64,000 nt of DNA from Aaosphaeria pasadenensis (lineage: Eukaryota; Ascomycota; Dothideomycetes; Pleosporales): assembly GCA_022813625.1 (NCBI GenBank), contig JAKLMB010000003.1:124001-188000 (forward strand), in the 5' to 3' direction. The notes beneath the pieces are model-generated. The model worked only from the letters and a program-made list of their open reading frames with translations. It ran no database searches and was not told the DNA's origin. The translations under genes and the position numbers were made by a program. Of this stretch, positions 1 through 10,919 are shown piece by piece. The stretch's first letter is position 1. Each line of letters begins with the position of its first letter.

Positions 1-1550
1 AGCTTGCTAGCCTGGGTTCCTACTTTTCTAACCCATCCTTCTATGGCACCACCAATCTCTTGAAGGTCAATACCTGGGCCGCCCAACGGTGTTCGAGCAC
101 CCGATCCACCGCCGTATTGGTTGGACGTGCCGGAATCAGCTTCGAGAAGAGATGGTGCCCATGGGGTAAAATATTCCTGCCCTGGCGGAGGAGCAACGTT
201 TGGCAAATGAGATGCAAAAAGTTTGTTCAAGCCATCTTGAGCCGGCCCAGGACTGCGGACATTCCGGCCCATGGTACCCACCCCTCCGGGCCCATGGAGC
301 GAGAACTGGGAATTACTTCGTTGACGTCCCCCCGGGCGAGAAACAGAGGCCGTGCGACTAGATGTACGGCCCTTCGATTGACTTGGTGAGCCAACTGGGT
401 TCGTAGAAGTCGAGGATCTAGGCAAATCGAGCGAAGCAGTTGGTGTAGCATCCGAGAAAGCGATTGATTTCCGGCGAGCTGGTGGGAAAAAACCAAGTGC
501 TCTGCGTGATATGCGTCCAATTTCTGTAGGTGACGTATCGTTGGGCAAAAGAACCCACGATTCGGTTTTCCATGGCGACTCTGAGTCCGCATTGGATACC
601 GAGGACGCTGCCCGGCGATGGTGATACGAATTTTGAGACTCCCCATTTATGGTACCCTCTGCCTGTTTCTGTTCATTGGTGCGTGAGCTTCCGGAGTAGT
701 CGTCCAGAAGGAGGTCTTCTTGAAGCGAATTTGGCCCATCCACAGGTCGGCCCTTTACACCGCATGCATCGACTGGAAGCATTATCGTTCTCTTTATTTG
801 TATACTATCATTTGGCCACATTCGATTTGCTTTCCTCAAGACGGCCTGTTCGCAATTGTATTTTATGGAAAGTCCGGCTAGTGTATCCTGTGGCCGTACG
901 TGGTGTATATATACTAAGGCATCGCGGTCCTCACCTTCTCCAGGAGGTGCAGACACGCTGATGCGCTCATCAGAGTTTCTGCGTTTGATGCGACCAACTG
1001 AATCTGGCAATATATGTTCATTTGCGGTGAGCAGATCCTTGCGCTTCATTGCTCGCACCAGACGCTCTCTCTCGTCTTGGGTGCCCGCACCTACGTGTGA
1101 ACTTGAGGACGATGGTCCCCATTTCTTCGGGGGTGCAGTGCTGGTAGACCCGCGGCTTTTGGAGTACGCCTTCGACCCTGCGGAAGCATCCGCGGAGGCC
1201 GGGTCGTTGCCCAGCACATTGGCGGTCAAACCTTGGATAGCCGACAGAGACGTTCCCCAAAGTCCGGACAGAGTATTCGAAGTATCCCGGCTGGCTTTTG
1301 AAGCCTGCGCACTCGCGGAACGGACAAATGCGGTGGGAGTCGTGGCAATGAAAGATCGTGAGGCGCGGTTGTTCACAGCTGGCGACCCAGCTCGGGGTTC
1401 GTAGGAAGAGGTGCCATGATCATTATCAGAGGATTGATTATATTCGTCCTCAATGGATATTAAGCGGCGGGTGCGTGGCCGTAATGTCGAGGTTACTGGA
1501 GTCGAGCTCGTCTTGGAGGAAGGGGATCCATTGGTGGGGTGCATGGCCAT
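1..1550 (-). CDS. LysM-domain protein without signal peptide (3' end beyond window)
   Basis: An open minus-strand frame runs from ATG at 1550 to the left edge of the window, about 516 codons without a stop or intron, so the C-terminus is missing. It begins MAMHPTNGSPSSKTSS. There is no signal peptide or membrane segment, and the first 200 residues are Ser/Pro-rich and probably disordered. A single LysM domain lies at about residues 211-265, starting YIHHVRPQDTLAGLSIKYNC and ending near IMLPVDACGVKGRP. LysM domains usually bind N-acetylglucosamine polymers, but leaderless fungal and animal LysM proteins are intracellular, so this is not a typical secreted LysM effector. Downstream are Ser/Arg-rich linkers and a conserved-looking block, GIDLQEIGGAIEGWVRKVG, near the edge. 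The start was chosen because no in-frame ATG lies upstream before non-coding sequence. Function unknown. Confidence 0.8.
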   Translation of the reverse strand, partial: MAMHPTNGSPSSKTSSTPVTSTLRPRTRRLISIEDEYNQSSDNDHGTSSYEPRAGSPAVNNRASRSFIATTPTAFVRSASAQASKASRDTSNTLSGLWGTSLSAIQGLTANVLGNDPASADASAGSKAYSKSRGSTSTAPPKKWGPSSSSSHVGAGTQDERERLVRAMKRKDLLTANEHILPDSVGRIKRRNSDERISVSAPPGEGEDRDALVYIHHVRPQDTLAGLSIKYNCEQAVLRKANRMWPNDSIQIKRTIMLPVDACGVKGRPVDGPNSLQEDLLLDDYSGSSRTNEQKQAEGTINGESQNSYHHRRAASSVSNADSESPWKTESWVLLPNDTSPTEIGRISRRALGFFPPARRKSIAFSDATPTASLDLPRSSTSTNPVGSPSQSKGRTSSRTASVSRPGGRQRSNSQFSLHGPGGVGTMGRNVRSPGPAQDGLNKLFASHLPNVAPPPGQEYFTPWAPSLLEADSGTSNQYGGGSGARTPLGGPGIDLQEIGGAIEGWVRKVGTQASK

Positions 1551-2403
1551 AGGAAGCCCGGTGGAGTTGGTCGAGGGGGAGCTGCATAGGACAGGTGGTT
1601 GCAGTGGTCGGGAAGGCGCATGGCATCAAGTCACTGCGTCATTCTCAAGTTATGGGAGAGGAGAAAGGCGGGAGAGTATAGGTGTTTTTCGGAGGAAGAA
1701 GCAGTTGAAGGTGTGCAGTGAGAGGGAGTGAGTAAGGGTACGTCGAAGCTGAGTGGCCGTGCACAGTGGGAGCAAGAGCCTCTAGGAACTTGTGAGGTGA
1801 ACCCTTGCTAGATTTGACTAACTAGGTAGATAGTTACTTACTCCAGCGATTGGCAAGGACTGACCGGCAGGCACCTTAAGACTGTAAAAAGAGAGTGTGC
1901 TGCTGGAAGACTATCTAGTTAATGCTATGTAGCTTATGGACTCAGGTTGGTCGTTGAATGCTATGTTCTATGGGCTGTATCTGTAAATTCAGGCCACATC
2001 TCTGCTAACTAAGGCGATGATGATGATGAATGATAATGGAAAACCGGGGTAGTGATTCGGGGTTGGGTTTAGCGGGCTTTTGACGTCGTCTCGCCTCTTA
2101 TCCGTCGTAACCGATTTGGGGTCCATATTACTCGTAACTGAGTAAATGTTATTAATTAGTTGATTATTATCTGTATCAAAATGCTGCTTTCATTTTTCCA
2201 CTGTATTATTCGCTGATGCTCAACTGTACGCACATGTAGTGTTGGGTGCGTTGAATGGACGACTATATAAGGATTCACGCTTTGTAGGCGTAAGTGATAA
2301 GAAGTTGATATCATTCGGTTCGGTCACCGTTCGAAGAGCTATATGTTACATGATTGCGGATTCCGCGAGGCATCTAGAAATACGCTGCAGAACACTCGGA
2401 AAT
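1551..2403. other. Intergenic, 5' flank of the LysM gene
   Basis: About 850 bases between the LysM gene start and the 3' end of the next minus-strand gene. It should hold the LysM promoter. I see only a short GATGAT run near 2016-2035 and no supportable gene. Confidence 0.6.
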
Positions 2404-4077
2404 TTATCGCCAAGGACTTGAACTGCCACCTGTCACATCCACACTCTCAAAGTCCATCTCCCATGCATCGACGTCTTCGAATTTCTTTGCCATCGCCGCT
2501 AATTGCTCACTGGGCAAGGTCATTGAAATTCCGGTCTCTTCGTCCTCCTCTTCAGCTTGTTCATGTGGAATATTTGAGCTTTCGTTTTCCTTATCGGATG
2601 ATATTCGACGACCGTATGTCCTCGTATTTCTCCTTGCCTTGCTCGTCGGCATGGTTGACTTCTTATCTGCTTTAGAAAGCTTTTTCGTAGTTTTGGTCGA
2701 GGCCCTTAGTGCACGCGCTGGAGGTCTTTGCAGCTCGTCTTCATCGGAATCGATGATCTCAGAATCTCTGGAGCTTTCTATATCGAATTCATCATGCTCC
2801 TTCTCGATATGGTGTCGCCTTCGAGGAAGTAGTGCCTGAAGCTTCGCAGTGGAGAGCGTTTCATTCTTGGACCGGGCATTCCTCGCTTTTCTCCTCGGCC
2901 GCTCAGTCTCCTCGCCCTCGGAGTGCTGGTTGCCACTATCTCTCCTTGTTGTCCCTCTCTTGGATCTTTGTCGTGTGTTCGTTGGAGATGCTTGCGCTTG
3001 TTCGGGGGGACTACTTGACCTTGGGGGTGCCATGGTCTCGCTCATGATATCTTGCTCTGGTTCCTGATCCCCAAGCTCCTGTGTCTCCACCACTTCCTCA
3101 AGACTCTCGTCGGCCGAATCTGGTAGGCTTGGTGACGATCGCTGTGAATTGTAAACATCCAATCCCGATGGTGGGTCAAATGGTGGTGATGAGCGCGGAA
3201 CTTGTATCACCGGAGATAATTTACGCTTCCTCCCTCGTGAACTAGTGCTGGAGTGACTTAGTCCACTTTGATCGACGGGGTCATTGTTATCATCGTTCGG
3301 CGGGTTCTGACGAAGATGGATTGGAGTTGACTCTGCTTCCGGGAGAAAGTCATCCAGGTCATCCAAATCTGCTTCATCAAGACTGTCCTCGCCATTGTCC
3401 TCGATATCGGTTGCTTGTTGTGCCTGGCGTAGCAGACTTAGTTGTCTCGGCCGACGCTTGAAATTCTTGATCGCCAATATGGATGTCTCGTGCGCTGGTG
3501 TGGTCCCGATTTTCATTGCTGATGGGGGGCGCGTGCCAGCTGCATCGGGTGAATCTGAGCCCAGTGATCCAAATGTGAGAAGACTTGGGTCAAGCATGCT
3601 GCTCTCTTCGTCTTGACCAATGCCTCCGAGCGAATCAAGACCTCCTTGCCGCGGACTATCTTGGGAGACATCTTGTGCACTTGTCCTGGTACGTCTGCCG
3701 GACGAGATCCTTCTGCTAGAACTTTTCGACCCCGGTGTGCGCCTCGCCTCTGATGTTGAGACTGCTCGTGGGGTCAGCTCTTTCCCGCGACTACTTCGTT
3801 TCCGGGTCTCTGTTCGTGTCTCAGTGGCAGCGGGCAATGCGCCGGTCATCGTGAATTGTAGGGATTGATCGGATTCGTTCTGTCGTGAGGAACGCGCGCG
3901 GGTAGCTCTGACAACAAGCCCGTCACTGTCATCGCTGATATTTTCTGTCTGATGTTGCGCAGTTTTAGATTTATTTCTCGGTTGAATCGATTCCGTGCTG
4001 GTTGTTGTGCTGCTTAACGGCGCGACGCGCGACGGCGCCGCTGTCGACGCGACTTTCGTTCTTTTTGGGCGGGGCAT
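2404..4077 (-). CDS. Conserved-looking nuclear low-complexity protein, unknown function
   Basis: Single-exon gene of 557 aa if translation starts at the ATG at 4077 (MPRPKRTKVAST). The frame stays open to another ATG at 4122, but the later Met gives a compact basic N-terminus resembling a nuclear localisation signal. The protein is rich in Ser, Arg, Lys and acidic runs, with many bipartite basic patches (for example RPRRKARNARSK and LPRRRHHIEKE). There is no signal peptide or transmembrane segment. Two stretches look more ordered than the rest: SAMKIGTTPAHETSILAIKN followed by FKRRPRQLSLLR in the middle, and LPSEQLAAMAKKFEDVDAWE near the C-terminus. The composition suggests a chromatin, kinetochore or nucleolar protein, but I recognise no family. 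It is divergently arranged with the Nudix gene. That it is a gene is well supported; any function is a guess. Confidence 0.75.
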   Translation of the reverse strand: MPRPKRTKVASTAAPSRVAPLSSTTTSTESIQPRNKSKTAQHQTENISDDSDGLVVRATRARSSRQNESDQSLQFTMTGALPAATETRTETRKRSSRGKELTPRAVSTSEARRTPGSKSSSRRISSGRRTRTSAQDVSQDSPRQGGLDSLGGIGQDEESSMLDPSLLTFGSLGSDSPDAAGTRPPSAMKIGTTPAHETSILAIKNFKRRPRQLSLLRQAQQATDIEDNGEDSLDEADLDDLDDFLPEAESTPIHLRQNPPNDDNNDPVDQSGLSHSSTSSRGRKRKLSPVIQVPRSSPPFDPPSGLDVYNSQRSSPSLPDSADESLEEVVETQELGDQEPEQDIMSETMAPPRSSSPPEQAQASPTNTRQRSKRGTTRRDSGNQHSEGEETERPRRKARNARSKNETLSTAKLQALLPRRRHHIEKEHDEFDIESSRDSEIIDSDEDELQRPPARALRASTKTTKKLSKADKKSTMPTSKARRNTRTYGRRISSDKENESSNIPHEQAEEEDEETGISMTLPSEQLAAMAKKFEDVDAWEMDFESVDVTGGSSSPWR

Positions 4078-4122
4078 GTTGAAGAGGTTGTTCTGCGGGT
4101 ATCGTGGATCGAATAGATGCAA

Positions 4123-4703
4123 CGATGAACTTGCGTGTTGCCTGGCGACGACAGCTATCCGTAGGACGGGGTTGTGCAGAGGTTGTCTAGAAAATTAGTT
4201 GAAAGTGATGATGTCGGTAGTAAATGCGGAGTGAACGCGACTGACGAGATGTTGTGGTTCGTGCCCAGATCTCCAACCAACTATTAGTTACTGTGTAGAA
4301 TGCGGACTAGCGCTCTTCGACTTTCAAGATACACACCAACACACGTGATGCCAATTGAACACTGTGCATGTCCACACAAGTATTTCAATCTTGGTAGACT
4401 GAATTCATTAATTAGAGAACCAAATAGCGAAGGAAAAATACTGTTGCCTTATGTCGATTTAGCCCAAAATTTGGGCAACTCTCATGTAGAATTTCAATCA
4501 GGCAGCAAGGAAACGACCATACTTAGTCTGCCCCTACCTCACGTAGGCTTCAAGTATCGTTCGTATTCACACTGACTTTGACTATCCACTTTCTTACGAA
4601 GGGATCGAGTGCGAAAACATCTTGTAACTTCATTCAAAGAGTCCACAAAAAGCAAAACAATCCATTGTCATTCAAGATCCTCCGCGAATCTTTGTCAACA
4701 AAC
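4123..4703. other. Divergent intergenic region
   Basis: About 580 bases between two divergent genes, presumably carrying both promoters. A 91-codon plus-strand frame at 4300-4575 shows no domain or coding character. Nothing else supportable. Confidence 0.55.
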
Positions 4704-5325
4704 ATGACGGCCAAAGTTCCATTTGAATATCACCAATCACTAGAGGAATACATGGTGACGGAGAAAGAGTTTCTCGCTCGTAATCCCCAATACACCATTC
4801 TCTGCTCGGGAGGTGCAGTCTTCAATGACAAAGATCAACTGCTTCTGGTGCAAAGGGCAAAGGAGGAACTAGCGTTCGCTAACTTTTGGGTTTGTCTCAT
4901 GTCCACGGAGAGTATGAAACGATTTCCATACTAACGAACGGTAGGAGGTACCTGGAGGCAAAGTAGACGATACCGACGAGACCATTCTGCATGCAGTGGC
5001 AAGAGAGGTCAAAGAAGAGACAGGCTTGGACGTGACGAGATTCGTCCGCAAGATTGGTGAATTCGGGTGGGAGGAATTCAGCAAACGCGCACAGGAGACG
5101 GCGGTATGGCAGAAGCTAATATTTGAAGTCGAAGTGAAAACATTCGAGATCAAACTGGATCCATTGGAGCATCAGGATTATCTTTTCGCTACCGAGGAGG
5201 AGGTCGCACAAGACATGGCTGGTCAAGTCACCCTACGATGGATCACGCCGATCAACAAGGAATTGAACCTGGAGGCGTTTAAGCTGAGACGACAGGGGAA
5301 CACTACGCGGGCTGAGGCGGCATAG
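4704..5325 (+). CDS. Nudix hydrolase
   Basis: Two exons, 4704-4889 and 4945-5325, split by a 55-nt intron with donor GTTTGT, branch ACTAAC and acceptor TAG; product 188 aa. Splicing joins ...NFW to EVPGGKVDD and rebuilds the Nudix box: GGKVDDTDE, then seven residues, then REVKEETGLD. The REVKEETG core carries the metal-binding glutamates. The loop between the second Gly and the first Glu has six residues instead of five, a one-residue insertion. Upstream, YTILCSGGAVFNDKDQLLLV forms the first Nudix strands. Such enzymes cleave nucleoside diphosphates linked to another moiety; the substrate cannot be read from sequence. No targeting signal is evident, so a cytosolic location is inferred. The ATG at 4704 is the first in a good context (AAACATGAC). 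Confidence 0.88.
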
Positions 5326-6657
5326 AAAGTCTACACAGTATGTGACTGTGCTCTCTCACATGTAAACTCGTGTTGCGCAAGGTCGAAGTTGGTGACAGGC
5401 TTGGAGTCTCGGAGGCTTTTCCATAGTGGTATTTAGAGAGCACACGCCGCAGCCAATGGCTTGAGATGAGGGGATTAGCCCTGTCAAAGAGTTCAAAGAA
5501 GGTTAGAGGACAGCTAGTAAGGTTCCTGAGATAGTTTCTAATGCATTACGATGTATTGAGAGAGCGAGAGAGCGTGTACCGGACGGCTCCTCCGGACGAG
5601 GGAAGGACGGGGTCACAAGAGCGGGCTCGGGAGGGGAGCACATAGACGGAGATCCTAATATATGGGGAGAAGCTAATCTTAGAAGATCTGTTACAATTAA
5701 TGAAAGCATAACGGATCAAGGCTTGCCGCTGAAACAAGACGTTCATGGTGTTCCCACCAATGAATAACGGTGGGTTTCGAGTTCAACTCTGGACTGGTGT
5801 GTACACTCTAGGTAGGCTGGTGAATGAAGGTATGGGGTGCGTTTATGTGTTTGTGCAGATATGAGCAGACACCAACAGGACTGACTGTACGAGCATGACG
5901 ACGAGGCCCAATAGTGCCTAGGCACAGGCAGGAGTAGCACACTCCGCACCACGTTACGACCATTCACGCCGTTTTAACTTGTCGTGCCCAGTATGTGGCA
6001 CTCGGGCAACCCCAGAAGTGTACGGGCTACACCGGCGATGATCAGAGAGGCATGCGATTCTACCCGTTTTCCTTGAAATATATCGGGTCGAAAGAGTGGC
6101 CGCGTAAGGCTAGAAGCGTCGGGATCGGACTGGGTGAGACAATATAGAATAAGCAAGAGTTACTGTAGCGGAAGGATATGTAGTAGGTAGATAATCTATT
6201 CGTTTCTTTCAATAATGATGGTTGTATTCCGTAGATGGAAACAAAGAACCAAACGCGCACACATCTACCCACTGTTACTACATAGTCGTCGAAGCACGGC
6301 GATTATAGCAGCAAGAGTAACAAAAAACAGTCAACCTCCATCATCATCATCATCAGGCAACACCAGCCATACATAGAGCAGGTGGGTGTAATCAATCAAC
6401 TACTTGTCGGTTTCCCCAGGCGCACGCACGCGAACACATGCTGTTCTCCTCGCTCTCCCCTCTCGAGTCTCCCCCAAACCATTAACGACACTACTATTCG
6501 ATCCCATGTAGACCGTCGAGGCTAACCTTGGAAAGGTTCTCGGCACCGTCCTTCCCCCATCTTTGAACCTTACTATTACACACCCAACGCGCATGCTAGT
6601 TAGACTTACGGTCCACGACTCCCAAGGTCGAAGAGACTGCTACAACACGTTGCAATC
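5326..6657. other. Intergenic, 5' flank of the FarA-like gene
   Basis: About 1.3 kb with a short CATCATCAT run near 6338-6355 and pyrimidine-rich stretches before 6657, consistent with promoter and 5' leader of the next gene. Small frames here overlap on both strands without coding character. No RNA gene recognised. Confidence 0.55.
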
Positions 6658-9600
6658 ATGAGCGGAGAGCATAGCTTCATGGCTTCATCTGCCCCTTCCT
6701 CTCAACCTTTGGCTGCGCAACCCAGTACCAATCCCGCACCGTCCGTCTCCTCCTCTCCTCCCCCTCCACCGCCTCTGCGCGCGCCGCACCACCGCATCTA
6801 GCTGACCAGCATCCTGTAGGCCCTCGCAGCAGCAGAATCATCCGTCATTCAGGAGACAGCGCGCATCGCGTGCCTGCGAAAGTACGTGCATCCCTACTTT
6901 TATTATCCCCCTCTATGATAAGATCGAAGCAAGGAAGGGCGTCATGTTCGTTGCGCCGTGTCGGTGGTCTTAAAGAGTTGGATCGTTTGGTTACTTATCC
7001 AGATGAACCGAGGCACCGAGGTCATATCACCACATTTACTAACCACCTCAATCTGCAGCTTGCCATGCCCGCAAAGTGAGATTCCGCCCTATCGGACTCT
7101 CCCCATCATGGCCCATAACAATAACCGATATCTAGGTACGATGCGATGCCGCGAGTCTGGGTGTGCCATGCACGAATTGCACCGCCTTCTCCATAGAGTG
7201 CCGCATCCCCACGCCAAAGCGGAAGAAGACCCAAGCGAGAACAAAAGAATCGGAAAGGTAAGCTGCCTGAACATGCGTCCAAGTGAGACACTAATATGTC
7301 ATATTCAGTGAACTGGGTGACAGCCAGCCTGATGACCGATCGCCTGCACCAGTCAGTACACCCGGCGATGGCGCGCAACGAGACGCAGCCCGAGACAAAA
7401 CGACCGTATACAATTCGCCCGATGGAACACCCTCGACTACCATGTCCACTGCCTATGCGGCCCAGCAGGCTACTCACAATGGAACTTACGTACAGTTCAT
7501 GAAGCCCAAGTTTGCGAGGGCGCCAATCAAGGAAGCCGGACGGGTCGCATACTTGGGAGAGTCTTCGAACCTCTCGCTGTTGGTTCATGATCGCTATGGA
7601 AATACCGACGTCGTACACTATCCGCTACCCGAGAATGTTCGCGGCGCCAAAGCTAGAGTGAATGAACTGGACAATATGGAAATCGATATCCTCCACCAGC
7701 GCGGAGCATTCTTGCTTCCACCTCGAGCATTGTGCGATGAACTGGTCGACGCCTTCTTCAAATGGGTCGCACCTGTTGTTCCCGTCATCAATAGGAGCCG
7801 ATTCATGCGACAGTACAGGGACCCCAAGAATCCGCCTTCATTGTTGCTCCTCCAAGCTATACTACTTGCCGGTTCTCGTGTCTGCACAAACGCCCAGCTT
7901 ATGGATTCAAATGGTTCTACTACACCTGCCGCCATGACTTTCTACAAGCGAGCTAAAGCGCTGTACGATGCCAACTATGAGGATGATCGTGTGACCATAG
8001 TGCAATCCGTCATTCTCATGGGTTGGTATTGGGAAGGCCCAGAAGGTAAGCTCTGAATGCGAATGCACCAGGAATTTCACTGACCTTGTAACACAGATGT
8101 GACTAAGAATGTATTCTACTGGAGCCGAGTTGGTATTGTCATAGCGCAGGGCTCTGGCATGCATAGAAGGTGGGTGCTCGTCATGTCATATCTAGCTGGA
8201 AAATTGCTAACCTATCTAGTGTCGAGGGTTCGCAGCTGAGCAAGTCTGATAAGCGCCTCTGGAAACGGATCTGGTGGTCACTGTTCTCGAGAGATCGGTC
8301 CGTGGCTGTTGCGCTTGGCCGTCCTGTGGCAATCAATCCGGAAGACTCTGATGTGGAGATGATTACAGAAGACGACTTCATCGAGGACGAGCCAGATCGG
8401 CCAGCTGAATACCCGCCTGATTCAGTTCATGTTCACTTCTTCATCAATTACGTCAAGCTCTGTGAGATCATGGGGCTCGTGCTGTCCCAGCAGTACTCCG
8501 TGGCATCCAAATATCGACGGACGAACGCCATTGATCTAACACACAGTGACATGGCCCTGGCAGACTGGTTACAGCATTGTCCACCAGAAGTACAATGGGA
8601 CAGATCGCACCATCATTTCTGGGCAGCACTGCTACACTCAAATTATTAGTACGTACTCATACCCTTCGACGCTTTACAATTCTTACCATGATTTAGTACT
8701 ACTCTGTGTCTTCTCCACAGAGCACATATGCCACCAGCAGGATCGCCTAAGAATAATGGAATGAATGGCTTCGAAGAGCACGCCTATCCGTCGCGAAATA
8801 TCGCATATCAAGCTGCCGCAATGATCACGTCCATCATCGAGAACCTGCGCGCACATGATGAGATACGGTACACACCGGCTTTCATAGTGTACAGTCTGTT
8901 CTCCGCCCTCATCATGCACGTTTATCAGATGCGATCTTCGAATAAAAGCATTGTGGCAGAAACTGAGAAGCGCCTCCACATCTGCATGGATGCCCTAAAA
9001 GAAGTCTCTAAAGTTTGGCTTGTGGCGAAGATGGTACACACACTGTTCGAGTCGATTCTTGGGAACAAGCACCTCGAGGAGCGCCTTCAAAAGGCAGCCG
9101 GTAAACGTCACCAGAAGAACAAACCTTCTACCGCTCATCAAGCCCCTCCCCCTCCCCGACCTACACAGGAACCGCCCAAACGAAAGTTCGACGACATGGA
9201 TCTCGGCTTTTCTCACAATGGCCCACCAGCGCCGCAAGTTTCCTATGAGCGATCAAGGCCGCAGACGCCTGCCGTAACTCCATCTAGAGAACTTCCACAA
9301 CAGCAAATGCCGCAGATCTCAGCGTCTTCGCCGCAAATGACACGGCAGAACAATGATGCTTTTATGGGTCCCTCGCGATCTGGCACGCGACCAACAACGC
9401 CATTCAATCCTTCACATTCCTACCCAGGAACACCTCCAGATTTGTTCTTAGTGACAAGGAATTCCCCTAACATCTCACAAGAGCTGTGGCAGAATTTCCA
9501 GCCCGACCAGCTTTTCCCAGCTGACACGCAGGTCAATTTCCCCCAGATTTCTCCAGTACAGCAGCATAGCCTTGTGGATCCTGCTTTGTCGCGACCTCAG

Positions 9601-9933
9601 TCCATGGCAATGCATCCACATAACAATGGCATGCAGCCGATGGCAGGAGGTCAGAACATGCAGAACGCCCAACCAGGAGTGTCCATGCCTGGTTTCGACC
9701 AGAACGATCCGCAGGCGTGGGCTCAGCAAATGGACATGATGGCCCAGAACCAACAAGGCGCTGCCACTGATGATGCCTGGAGCAACAGCAGTAATGGCCG
9801 ACATAACCCCATTGTGCCCACGACACTAAACGTGGAAGACTGGTACGTCTTCCTCCAATCCAGTTCGACCGGTGTTCCCGAAGACTTGTTAAACCTCTAC
9901 ACCCCGGGACAACAATTCTCTTATAACGCTTGA
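6658..9933 (+). CDS. farA: Zn2Cys6 transcription factor, FarA / cutinase transcription factor 1-alpha type
   Basis: Eight exons: 6658-6740, 6820-6881, 7059-7075, 7136-7257, 7309-8045, 8097-8169, 8220-8648 and 8697-9933, giving 919 aa. The Zn2Cys6 cluster is rebuilt only after splicing three exons: ACETCHARKVRCD...PCTNC...IEC, with Cys about 47, 50, 57, 66, 69 and 76 (spacing 2-6-8-2-6), followed by the basic linker RIPTPKRKKTQAR. The fungal-specific middle domain follows; GESSNLSLLVHDRYGNTDVV, YPLPENVRGAKARVNELDN and LMGWYWEGPEDVTKNVFYW match the FarA/CTF1-alpha family as I know it. That family activates long-chain fatty-acid beta-oxidation, peroxisomal and cutinase genes through CCTCGG sites. 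The C-terminal 300 residues are Gln/Pro/Met-rich, typical of an activation region. The first junction (donor GTCCGT at 6741) is the least certain; the other seven are strongly constrained by frame and homology. Confidence 0.9.
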
Positions 9934-10587
9934 TGACTTTCGGTTTTACGACTTCATTTATCTATTCATTGGAAGGTTTTACTGACGTATGGTGTTCTCT
10001 TTAAGGTTTCATTTCTTTGGTATCGAGGGTCAGGCCCATCTGGAGGATTTTCATGCAAACTTCGGCGTTTAGGACGCTACTACGTGTTCCTGAGTTTACA
10101 GAACGCTTCCATGTGTTACCATAAATGAGCCAGTCGTTCATTGACGGTATGTTGAAGCACTGTTGTCGGAACTTCGTATGTTAAAAACAAGGGCTAGCGT
10201 GGCAGAAAAGGAGCCTATGTTGCTCTAATCGAATGCGTCAACGAGAATATTCTATCAATCTCGATGCAATATGTACAACAATAATATGATTATAACAAAG
10301 CTTTCGGTCCTTTGCCGGACTAAAACCAAAGCCAGTAACAGTCATGTTTCCTCTCCTATGTGTGCTAAATGTGACCATTTTGCAAAGTCTTTCCACTAAT
10401 TATGCCTCGAGACGAGCGTTCGCTACAATGGCTGACCCTCGGTGCGAAGCCCCCCGCAATTCTCCCCGCGGCATACCCAAATTAGTAATGTCCGCTCGTC
10501 CAAAGTAGGCGGCGGCTCAATTGGATTCCCCCCTCAGCCCAATTTGACATCATTTAAACCTACCACGGCCCCGCCACGCATGAAAAC
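9934..10587. other. Intergenic, 3' of FarA-like gene and 5' of the RpiB pair
   Basis: About 650 bases. The right part (10390-10587) is GC-richer and probably holds the promoter of the following pair. One CCTCGG hexamer sits at 10437-10442, a frequency expected by chance. No gene seen. Confidence 0.5.
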
Positions 10588-10896
10588 ATGACTCCCCCAA
10601 AGCGCGCTCTCTTCTCTCTGAATATCAGCTCAAACGCCGATCACATCTACCAACGTGTCGAAGACCGCAACAAAGACGGAAAAGACCGCGTCCAAGTTCG
10701 CGAGCACAACGACCCTCTAGTCGGACAGACCAACCTCGAGATCCTGACCCGCCCCTTCGAGAAAGAAGTCAAGAGATCCGTAGAACGAATCGTAGACGGA
10801 CGCGTAGTCACAGATACGAAGATTGAACGTAGCGGCTCAGGCAATAAGCACGTTTCCAACAAAGTCGAAGACAAATACGACACCAGCGATCTCTAG
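10588..10896 (+). CDS. Small protein of 102 aa, unknown, immediately upstream of RpiB-like gene
   Basis: Intronless 102-aa frame beginning MTPPKRALFSLNISS and ending KVEDKYDTSDL. It is hydrophilic and highly charged, rich in Lys, Arg, Glu and Asp, with no signal peptide or membrane segment. Codons favour C in the third position (GAC, AAG, CGC), like the adjacent isomerase and unlike intergenic sequence, which supports real coding. I recognise no domain. The stop is only 23 nt before the ATG of the isomerase, in a different frame, leaving almost no room for a separate promoter. It may be the first cistron of a shared transcript, or a long uORF of the isomerase mRNA. Moderate confidence that it is translated. 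Confidence 0.55.
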   Translation: MTPPKRALFSLNISSNADHIYQRVEDRNKDGKDRVQVREHNDPLVGQTNLEILTRPFEKEVKRSVERIVDGRVVTDTKIERSGSGNKHVSNKVEDKYDTSDL

Positions 10897-10919
10897 ATCA
10901 CTCCACCACTACCACCAAC

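Noticed and set aside
10437..10442. CCTCGG (FarA-type site) upstream of the RpiB pair
   Set aside because: About 31 such hexamers are expected on both strands of 64 kb, and I see several others in coding DNA, so one site is not evidence.
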